Assembly: GCA_902495025.1 (NCBI GenBank)
Contig: CABUWB010000151.1
Coordinates: 1 to 5,470, forward strand
From: an uncultured Eubacteriales bacterium
Lineage (GTDB): Bacteria > Bacillota > Clostridia > Lachnospirales > CAG-274
DNA: 5,470 nt
Reading direction: 5' to 3'
A model generated the notes under the pieces. It did no database searches. It was not told the origin of the DNA and worked only from the letters and a program-made list of their open reading frames with translations. Position numbers and translations under genes: made by a program. This document shows, in pieces, positions 1 through 4,514 of this stretch. The first letter of the stretch is position 1. Each line of letters starts with the position of its first letter.

Positions 1-1
1 A

Positions 2-229
2 GCAAATATCGTGAACACTGATATACTAGACCAGCTCAAAACAAGGCTTAATGATGACCTTTACATTATTCCGTCATCAATTAATGAGCTGCTTATCGTC
101 CCCAAAAGCTTTGCCGAGCCTGAGGTAGTAAGAAATATGGTTAAAGAGGTAAATGTTATGGCGGTTTCAGAGGAAGAACGTTTAAGCGATAATGTGTATC
201 TGTATGACTGCGAGGTAAGAATGGTGTAA
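2..229 (+). CDS. DUF5688-like protein, C-terminal end (cut by window edge)
   Basis: The reading frame is open from the left edge and ends at TAA 227-229, giving 75 visible residues. The motif series LYIIPSSINELLIVP, then a short helix with MVKEVN, then SDNVYLYD near the end matches, from memory, the C-terminus of DUF5688 proteins, which are common in Clostridia and have no established function. A GTG at position 11 could serve as a start, but no ribosome site can be seen before it and the frame continues upstream, so this is best read as the tail of a larger gene whose start lies outside the window. It is separated from the next gene by a strong terminator, so it is not in an operon with the antitoxin that follows. 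The frame is certain and the family name is fairly likely. Confidence 0.72.
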   Translation, partial: ANIVNTDILDQLKTRLNDDLYIIPSSINELLIVPKSFAEPEVVRNMVKEVNVMAVSEEERLSDNVYLYDCEVRMV

Positions 230-240
230 TAATTAAAAAT

Positions 241-293
241 AGCTATGGTGTTGCGTTTAAGCGTAATGCCATAGCTGTATTAGTATTTTTTTT
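241..293 (+). terminator. Rho-independent terminator of the DUF5688-like gene
   Basis: A 15-bp stem (241-255 with 262-276, including three G-U pairs) closes over a six-base loop TTTAAG. Nine bases later comes a run of eight T (286-293). It begins 12 bases after the stop codon, as expected for the transcript end of the upstream gene. The T run is slightly further from the stem than in a textbook terminator. Confidence 0.8.
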
Positions 294-295
294 GA

Positions 296-315
296 GTACA
301 TAATTTGTTATGTAC
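296..315. promoter_or_regulatory. Perfect 8-bp inverted repeat upstream of the antitoxin promoter
   Basis: GTACATAA (296-303) and TTATGTAC (308-315) are exact inverted copies separated by TTTG. The repeat lies immediately upstream of the predicted -35 box of the antitoxin promoter. It has no GC-rich stem or T run of its own, so it looks like a protein-binding site rather than a terminator. A RelB/DinJ-type ribbon-helix-helix dimer is the obvious candidate ligand, by inference from position only. Confidence 0.45.
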
Positions 316-323
316 AGAAAATA

Positions 324-353
324 TTGGCAATATGCTCAATATTGCGTTATAAT
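324..353 (+). promoter_or_regulatory. Promoter of the dinJ-type gene with a palindromic operator in its spacer
   Basis: TTGGCA (324-329) and a perfect TATAAT (348-353) are 18 bases apart, a good sigma-A-type promoter. An inverted repeat, GCAATAT (327-333) and ATATTGC (339-345) around a five-base loop, fills the space between the two boxes and overlaps the -35. Antitoxins of the RelB/DinJ family normally bind palindromes at their own promoter and repress it, so this is the likely autoregulatory operator. The start codon is 29 bases downstream of the -10 box. Confidence 0.7.
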
Positions 354-381
354 AAATATAAAATACAGGGAGGTGTTTTCT

Positions 382-606
382 ATGGGAGATATTAACTTAA
401 ATATACGTACTGATAAAAGTGTAAAAGAGGCTGCAGAAAAAATATTCAATGAACTTGGTCTCAATATGACAACGGCAGTAAATATTTTTCTTAGACAGAC
501 AATAAGAACGAATGGCATACCTTTTGAATTAAGTTTAAATATCCCGAATGAGATTACAGCGAGTGCTGGTGCTGAGGGGAGTGCAACATCCAAATGCGGG
601 TTATGA
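382..606 (+). CDS. dinJ: C-terminally truncated RelB/DinJ-family antitoxin
   Basis: The start is ATG 382, chosen because GGGAGG (368-373) sits eight bases upstream; an in-frame ATG at 310 has no ribosome site and lies inside the promoter region. The product is 74 residues. Residues 1-60 match the RelB/DinJ family closely: INLNIRTD forms the ribbon strand, KEAAEKIFNELGLNMTTAVN the first helices, and FLRQTIRTNGIPFEL the next. This is the dimerisation and DNA-binding half. Similarity ends near residue 66 (base 579); the last eight residues are out-of-frame translation of a different gene. Intact family members are usually 85-100 residues, and the missing tail is the part that wraps the YafQ toxin. 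The toxin gene is also broken (its 3' end is at 1788-1895). The protein may still bind its own promoter but probably cannot neutralise a toxin. Confidence 0.85.
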   Translation: MGDINLNIRTDKSVKEAAEKIFNELGLNMTTAVNIFLRQTIRTNGIPFELSLNIPNEITASAGAEGSATSKCGL

Positions 607-754
607 AATTTGCATGGCTTTATTAACAATCCTTCTTCGTGAAGACAACTTTTGTAATGGTTCGTTTATGAGACAATATGAAGCCGTACAGGTAAATATG
701 ATACTGGATAGGATGTTAGGATTACTTAAGTGGCAAGGGAGGAATCATATTTGA
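578..754 (+). pseudogene. C-terminal remnant of a probable DUF6508-family gene
   Basis: In a frame different from that of dinJ, translation from about base 578 gives 58 residues that do not look like a shadow of the antitoxin. The core A-L-L-x4-R-E-D-N-F-C-N-G, followed by an amphipathic stretch ending MILDRMLGLL, resembles, from memory, the C-terminal helix pair of DUF6508 proteins (pattern AL...R.[DE].FC.G). Function of that family is unknown. The N-terminal part and start codon are missing: upstream of 578 this frame only reads through dinJ. The stop TGA (752-754) overlaps the TTG start of the RhuM gene as TTGA, as is typical of two translationally coupled genes, so DUF6508 and rhuM were probably an operon in the donor. 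The remnant is clearly foreign to the antitoxin; the family name is moderately supported. Confidence 0.5.
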
Positions 755-1788
755 AAAAGAAAAAAGATGAAATAACCATCCGCTCAAGTGCAGCGGAATA
801 TCTGACTTACGTTGCCTCTGTTGGCGACCAACAGGACAGCATTGAGATGCGCTATGAGGATGAGAATATATGGCTGACGCAGAAAATGATGGCTATATTG
901 TATGATGTAGGTACGAACACAATAAATTATCATATTAAAAAAATATTTGAGGATAGTGAGTTGCAGGAGGATTCAGTTGTTCGAAAATTTAGAATAACTG
1001 CCACTGACGGAAAGAGCTACAGTACAAATCACTATTCGTTAGAAATGATTATTGCGGTTGGATTTAAAGTAAATTCCGAGCGTGCAGTACAGTTTCGTAA
1101 ATGGGTTAATCAGATTGCAAAGGACTATACCATAAAAGGCTGGGCCATGGACGACGAGCGTTTGAAAAATGGTGGCTCAATACTTACAACAGAATATTTT
1201 GACCGTTTGCTGGAGCGGATTCGAGAAATTCGTTTGTCTGAGCGCAGGTTCTACCAAAAGATAACAGATATCTATGCCACAGCACTTGATTATGAACGTA
1301 CAGCAAAAACAACGAAGCAGTTCTTTGCGAAGGTACAGAATAAGATGCATTATGCAGTGCATGGACATACGGCAGCTGAACTTATTTATGAGCGTGCTGA
1401 TGCGGAAAAACCACATATGGGACTTACTACGTGGGCAGCGGCACCGGAAGGTAAAATTGTAAAAAGCGATGTCAGCATTGCGAAGAATTATCTTACTGAG
1501 CAGGAGATGCGTTCATTAGAGCGTATTGTGTCTGCATATCTAGATTTGGCAGAAGACCGCGCAGAACGTCATATTCCGATGACGATGGAGGATTGGTCGA
1601 AACGTCTTGATTTATTCCTGATGGCAGATGACAGAGAAATTCTTCAGGATGCAGGAAAAATTACAGCAGAGATTGCTAAGGCAAAAGCCGAGACTGAATT
1701 TGAGAAATACCGAGTAATTCAGGATAGGCTATTTATGTCTGATTTTGATAAATATCTATTGGAATTAGAGGAAAATGCAAAGAAATAA
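751..1788 (+). CDS. rhuM: RhuM-family protein (Virulence_RhuM, PF13310)
   Basis: The protein is 345 residues, full length for the family. TTG 751 was chosen as start because AAGGGAGGA (735-743) lies seven bases before it and the N-terminus then matches the family's usual KDEITIRSSAAEYLTYVAS opening; a GTG at 730 would sit ahead of that ribosome site. Visible blocks are a DNA-binding-like segment at residues 40-65 (IWLTQKMMAILYDVGTNTI), a RAVQFRKWV helix near 111-119, the family signature around 199-228 (MHYAVHGHTAAELI, then MGLTTW), AKNYL 244-248, and PMTMEDW 276-282, followed by a charged C-terminal helix. The N-terminal part recalls Bro-N/ORF6N-type phage DNA-binding domains. The family is named for RhuM of Salmonella pathogenicity island 3; its biochemical role is not established. 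It overlaps the DUF6508-like remnant by four bases and is now downstream of the dinJ promoter. No terminator of its own is seen. Confidence 0.9.
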   Translation: MKKKKDEITIRSSAAEYLTYVASVGDQQDSIEMRYEDENIWLTQKMMAILYDVGTNTINYHIKKIFEDSELQEDSVVRKFRITATDGKSYSTNHYSLEMIIAVGFKVNSERAVQFRKWVNQIAKDYTIKGWAMDDERLKNGGSILTTEYFDRLLERIREIRLSERRFYQKITDIYATALDYERTAKTTKQFFAKVQNKMHYAVHGHTAAELIYERADAEKPHMGLTTWAAAPEGKIVKSDVSIAKNYLTEQEMRSLERIVSAYLDLAEDRAERHIPMTMEDWSKRLDLFLMADDREILQDAGKITAEIAKAKAETEFEKYRVIQDRLFMSDFDKYLLELEENAKK

Positions 1789-1895
1789 GTCGTGAATGTC
1801 ATATAGAGCCTGACTGGCTTTTGGTATATGAAATTGTGAATAACACTCTTGTTCTTATATTGTACCGCTTGGGGAGTCATTCAGAATTGTTTTAA
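1788..1895 (+). pseudogene. yafQ: 3' remnant of a YafQ-type mRNA interferase toxin
   Basis: Starting at the RhuM stop codon, the frame CGT 1791 to TAA 1893-1895 encodes 34 residues that match the C-terminus of YafQ toxins: RECHIEPDW, then LLVYEI, then LYRLGSHSELF at the end. In E. coli YafQ the corresponding HVEPDW and GTHAALF segments supply His63, Asp67 and His87 of the active site, and all three positions are kept here. The first 55 or so residues of a normal toxin of about 90 residues are absent and there is no start codon or ribosome site, so the fragment should be inactive. It is the other half of the operon whose antitoxin starts at 382. The remnant joins the RhuM stop codon with essentially no spacer, which places the right recombination point at about 1786-1791. 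Confidence 0.88.
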
Positions 1896-1961
1896 TTTAT
1901 AAAGGGGTCTGTGGCAAAGTTGCAAATTGTGACCGAATTGTTGGAGACTGTGATACGAAAA

Positions 1962-1991
1962 GGGGGCTTGTTATTTCAAGGTAACAAGCCC
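1962..1991 (-). terminator. Hairpin terminator of the DUF4143 ATPase gene
   Basis: GGGCTTGTTA (1964-1973) and TAACAAGCCC (1982-1991) form a perfect 10-bp stem around an eight-base loop. On the minus strand the stem begins 14 bases after the ATPase stop codon and is followed by CCTTTTCG, a short U-tract. On the plus strand the following bases are not T-rich, so minus-strand use is favoured. The tail is weak, and efficiency may be modest. Confidence 0.6.
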
Positions 1992-2005
1992 GCTTTAATG
2001 TTAAG

Positions 2006-3283
2006 TTAGTTTTTCAATGCTGTTATGGGAACTACAAATACACCATCGGGGCGCTGATATGCAGCGTTTGAAAGACCGCATATAACGCAGAGTATTTTAG
2101 GTGGTTTACCGCCCTTTTCAGCTTGAATGTCATCTCTTATTTTAATGAGGCTTTTTGCTGCGTTGTCTATCTGATTAGCACCAAGTTTAATTTCAAATGC
2201 ACACCAATCGCCATTTTGCAATTCAATAACTGCATCAATTTCCTTATTATTATAATCCTGATAGTGAAATAAGCTGCCATTAAAGGCTTCTGCATAAATA
2301 CGCAAATCACGTTCACATAGGGACTCAAACAAAAAGCCTAAGGTTTCCAGGTCATTTAAAAGCATATCGGGTGTTGCTTTTAACAGTGCACAAGCGAGAG
2401 AGGGGTCTGAAAAATGCCTTTTTTCTGCCTGTTTAATACGTACAGAAGAACGTATATGTGAGGAAAAAGGTGGCTGATTATCGGTAAGAAAAAGGCGTGA
2501 GAAAATATCAAGGTAGTTTGCAACAGTTTCCTGATTGATATCCTCGTCATCAAGTGTTATTATATCAGTTCTAAGTTTTTTGTTTGTTGCGGTGGTGGAT
2601 TCATTTCTTGCCAGGGATTTCAAAAGCAGCTGCATTTTGCGTGTATCTCTTTTAATGCCGTCTATACGGTATACATCATCATTTATTACAGCATCAAGAT
2701 ATTCCTTGGGCAAAAGAGCCGCCTGTTCAATAGGTGTATTAATGTTGGCAGGCCAGCCGCCCCTTACAATGTATTCAATAATTTTGCGTAAATCCACTTC
2801 ACCGGTTATGGCTGGGGTAAGATTTCCGCTGCACAATTCCTCCAAAGAAACTTTTCCGCTTGAAAAACCGGATTCGTAAAGCGACATGGGGCGCATACGG
2901 ATTTTGCCTATTCTGCCTGCGCCGCTATGCATAATACCTTTGTGATTTGGTGTTGCGGAGCCTGTCAGTATAAACTGCCCCTTTTTATCTTTTTGGTCAA
3001 CATGGTATCTGACAGCGTCCCAAATGGGTGGCACTTCCTGCCATTCATCAATTAAACGGGGAATATCACCCTCCAAAACCAATGACGGATTCATTTCGGC
3101 TAATTGGCGGTTTTGAAAATTGCCTGCTGGGTCGCCAATAAATATTTGGCTGTTGCTGTGCATGGATGAGGTCCACGTTTTTCCACACCATTTAGGACCT
3201 TCAATACATACAGCGCCAAACGCTGATAAATATTGCCTAACCTTGTTATCAATTATTCGGGGTCGATAGCTTTTCTTATCCAT
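2006..3283 (-). CDS. AAA_14/DUF4143 family ATPase, complete
   Basis: The 425-residue protein is typical in length for this family (COG1373). ATG 3283-3281 is preferred because AAGAGGTG lies six bases upstream on the minus strand; the in-frame GTG at 3292 overlaps that ribosome site. Residues 29-36 (GPKWCGKT) are a Walker A P-loop, 76-82 (RLIDEWQ) a Walker B with Asp79-Glu80, and 105-110 (ILTGSA) a sensor-1-like strand. The middle part is the helical/winged region usual in DUF4143. The C-terminal domain carries EID (348-350) and EIK (364-366), the spaced acidic residues plus lysine of a PD-(D/E)XK-like nuclease fold, which is characteristic of this family although nuclease activity is not established. 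No signal peptide or membrane segment is seen, so it is probably cytoplasmic. Family members are abundant in bacteria and archaea, and their function is unknown. The gene stands alone and is expressed from a repeat-embedded promoter. Confidence 0.9.
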   Translation of the reverse strand: MDKKSYRPRIIDNKVRQYLSAFGAVCIEGPKWCGKTWTSSMHSNSQIFIGDPAGNFQNRQLAEMNPSLVLEGDIPRLIDEWQEVPPIWDAVRYHVDQKDKKGQFILTGSATPNHKGIMHSGAGRIGKIRMRPMSLYESGFSSGKVSLEELCSGNLTPAITGEVDLRKIIEYIVRGGWPANINTPIEQAALLPKEYLDAVINDDVYRIDGIKRDTRKMQLLLKSLARNESTTATNKKLRTDIITLDDEDINQETVANYLDIFSRLFLTDNQPPFSSHIRSSVRIKQAEKRHFSDPSLACALLKATPDMLLNDLETLGFLFESLCERDLRIYAEAFNGSLFHYQDYNNKEIDAVIELQNGDWCAFEIKLGANQIDNAAKSLIKIRDDIQAEKGGKPPKILCVICGLSNAAYQRPDGVFVVPITALKN

Positions 3284-3305
3284 ATTAATCACCTCTTATA
3301 ATCAT

Positions 3306-3334
3306 AGTGTAATGTAACCGTTGCGATTTGTCAA
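3306..3334 (-). promoter_or_regulatory. Promoter of the DUF4143 ATPase gene
   Basis: On the minus strand a consensus -35 TTGACA (3334-3329) and a -10 TACACT (3311-3306) are exactly 17 bases apart. Transcription would begin near 3299, giving a leader of only about 15 bases that carries the ribosome site just before ATG 3283. The first unit of the 23-bp repeat array begins inside the spacer, so a protein bound there would block RNA polymerase. Confidence 0.72.
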
Positions 3335-3407
3335 GTGTAACCGTTGTAATTTGCTATTTTCAACCGTTGTAATTTTGAAAATTCAACCGTTATATTTTAA
3401 TATCATT
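3316..3407. repeat. Four tandem 23-bp repeats over the ATPase promoter
   Basis: AACCGTT starts at 3316, 3339, 3362 and 3385, exactly 23 bases apart each time. The conserved part of each unit is AACCGTTGTAATTT; unit 1 has GCG and unit 4 has ATA in place of GTA. The remaining nine bases vary, and the core AAC-C-GTT is itself a small dyad. About two helical turns per unit puts every copy on roughly the same face of the DNA. The array begins within the promoter spacer and extends upstream of it. It looks like an operator or iteron-type protein-binding array; the ligand is unknown. It is not a CRISPR array, since the conserved block is far too short. Confidence 0.8.
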
Positions 3408-3627
3408 TTAAATGCACCCCTGTAAAGTTATAATTATCAATTATATATTATTAACCTGATACTGAAGTATATTCAGTAGTCTTAGGGAACATAGGAACTT
3501 AAAAAGGTAGAAATTTAATGTATAAGATATTTGTCAATATATCGAAATTAAGTATTTTAAATAATACTGCTGATAAAGTTCCGTTCTATAAAGTCATGGA
3601 GCTTTAATTCTTTTGTTCTTTTTAAAG
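3408..3627. other. AT-rich intergenic region without a recognisable gene
   Basis: This 220-base stretch holds no gene I can name. It contains a 7-bp AT-only dyad (3429-3435 with 3439-3445) and a small hairpin ACTGAA/TTCAGT (3461-3477) with no T run. A 29-codon open frame runs from ATG 3518 to TAA 3605-3607 on the plus strand, with AAAAGGT about ten bases before it. Its product (MYKIFVNIS at the start, FYKVMEL at the end) matches nothing I recognise, and it is probably chance. Confidence 0.4.
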
Positions 3628-3744
3628 TTTAAGCTTACTCTTAATGATGACGGCTATGGCACTGACGGAGCTGTGTCTGGCAGTACGGCGGCTGCTAAGG
3701 GTACGGTAAGCGGTAAGGTTACTGTTATGTCGGCTGCAAATTAA
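3628..3744 (+). pseudogene. C-terminal scrap of an unidentified, possibly surface protein
   Basis: The frame ending at TAA 3742-3744 encodes about 38 residues rich in Gly, Ser, Thr, Ala and Val: KLTLNDDGYGTDG, then AAAKGTVSGKVTV, then MSAAN at the end. There is no start codon, and an in-frame stop at 3589-3591 closes the frame upstream. The stretch is visibly richer in G+C (about half) than the AT-rich DNA on both sides, which argues that it is real coding debris. The composition recalls the last beta-strands of an Ig-like or similar extracellular domain, but I do not recognise the family. A good terminator in the same orientation lies 115 bases downstream and may be the original end of this gene. 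Confidence 0.4.
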
Positions 3745-3778
3745 ATATTTGGAAATTAGCGGTGATTTTGCAAAAATA

Positions 3779-4390
3779 TCAGTTTTTGTGTATATCAAGG
3801 TAATGCAGCAAGCTGTGTAAAAGGCTGATGTAATGCGAAATAACGAAGAATAATTTTTTAAGGGCAAAAGTAATTAAGGCTGTGATTTGAGAAAAAAGCT
3901 GTACTTTTGCCCTTATTTTTTTTGAATTTGGGTTGTAAAATAAACATAAAAATTTGATATGGCTGCTTGGATTTATTATGGATTTAAGCTGACGAACACT
4001 CCAACCGGATTTTGCACATTCTTCGGTGTGCCACTCTCTGCGTTTTTCGTCAGAGATACGCATAAGCAGACGATTATGCGACCAGCTCAATTGCGAACAC
4101 AGTGTGTTCGCATTCCGATACATAAGGTAAAACTTCCTCATCATCTGCAAGTTGCGAATATTAAATCCTGTGCCAAACTCAGCAGTCAACTTCTCGGAAA
4201 GATATTTGAGCAAGCTCTTGCCATATTCAGCACGGTCGTTTTCACCACAAGCAATATAAATCTGTTCGCCAATTTCCCAATAGGCTTGTACCATAGCAGA
4301 ATTAACGGCGGTATATATTTTATTTTGTGCGGCAATAACGCTGTTTCTTATTTTAGAATATGTTTCAATTGTATTTTCAACTGAAAGCAC
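3779..4390 (-). pseudogene. yhcG: YhcG-type (DUF1016) protein lacking its nuclease domain
   Basis: The minus-strand frame begins at GTG 4390-4388, directly after an in-frame stop and with no convincing ribosome site, so the original start may also be lost. Residues 1 to about 134 (4390-3989) match the DUF1016 N-terminal domain of YhcG proteins: AYWEIG 36-41, RAEYGKSLL 53-61, FGTGFNIRNLQMMRKFYL 72-88, LSWSHNRLLMRI 100-111 and GWSVRQL 128-134. At the point where the family continues with RQINT and then the PD-(D/E)XK nuclease domain (total about 330-350 residues), similarity stops. The remaining 69 codons are low-complexity translation through a terminator hairpin that belongs to the other strand. 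The catalytic half is therefore missing. Intact YhcG proteins are putative nucleases that often lie near restriction or other defence genes. The domain identification is strong, and a function for this remnant is unlikely. Confidence 0.82.
3860..3923 (+). terminator. Rho-independent terminator with a long loop
   Basis: AAGGGCAAAAGTA (3860-3872) and TACTTTTGCCCTT (3902-3914) pair perfectly over 13 bp and are followed after one A by eight T (3916-3923). The loop is 29 bases. The T run exists only on the plus strand, so it ends a plus-strand transcript; the only upstream plus-strand coding trace is the scrap ending at 3744. It lies inside the read-through tail of the truncated yhcG frame on the other strand. 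Confidence 0.75.
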
Positions 4391-4453
4391 ATGTTAAAGC
4401 ACCAACACTCTTAAAAGTTAAGTCCTAAAAAATCATAAATTTATATATTTTTA

Positions 4454-4483
4454 TTGACTTAAAAATAAAAATGGTGGTAATAT
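4454..4483 (+). promoter_or_regulatory. Promoter of the second DUF4143 ATPase gene
   Basis: TTGACT (4454-4459) and TAATAT (4478-4483) are 18 bases apart. TG at 4475-4476 followed by one base gives an extended -10, which would compensate for the long spacer. The ATG of the gene is 31 bases beyond the -10. The surrounding DNA is very AT-rich, so other -10-like hexamers exist nearby. Confidence 0.6.
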
Positions 4484-4514
4484 ATAAATATAAATTATGA
4501 CAGGAGGCTATAGC

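Noticed and set aside
310..381. Upstream in-frame ATG for the antitoxin
   Set aside because: It falls within the promoter, before the TATAAT box, and has no ribosome site. The family N-terminus matches the ATG at 382.
730..750. GTG at 730 as the rhuM start
   Set aside because: The strong AAGGGAGGA site lies downstream of it and is spaced correctly for TTG 751.
2535..2879. Open plus-strand frame of 114 codons
   Set aside because: It is antisense to the middle of the DUF4143 ATPase. The serine-rich, low-complexity product is typical of a shadow frame.
3316..3407. The evenly spaced repeats as a CRISPR array
   Set aside because: The conserved block is only about 14 bases with a 9-base variable part; CRISPR repeats and spacers are each more than 20 bases. 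The array also overlaps a promoter.
3461..3477. Small hairpin ACTGAA/TTCAGT as a terminator
   Set aside because: The stem is only 6 bp and AT-rich, no T run follows, and no gene ends just upstream.
3622..3867. Minus-strand 81-codon frame
   Set aside because: It crosses the debris and one arm of the terminator hairpin, is antisense to the GC-richer scrap, and shows no ribosome site or family pattern.
4093..4111. Perfect 8-bp hairpin GCGAACAC/GTGTTCGC
   Set aside because: It lies inside the well-conserved coding part of the yhcG remnant and encodes ordinary residues (near NANTL). It has no T run or promoter nearby.
3959..4384. Long open frame on the plus strand opposite yhcG
   Set aside because: It is the complement of the DUF1016 coding region. 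Its product has no family-like pattern and it has no ribosome site.
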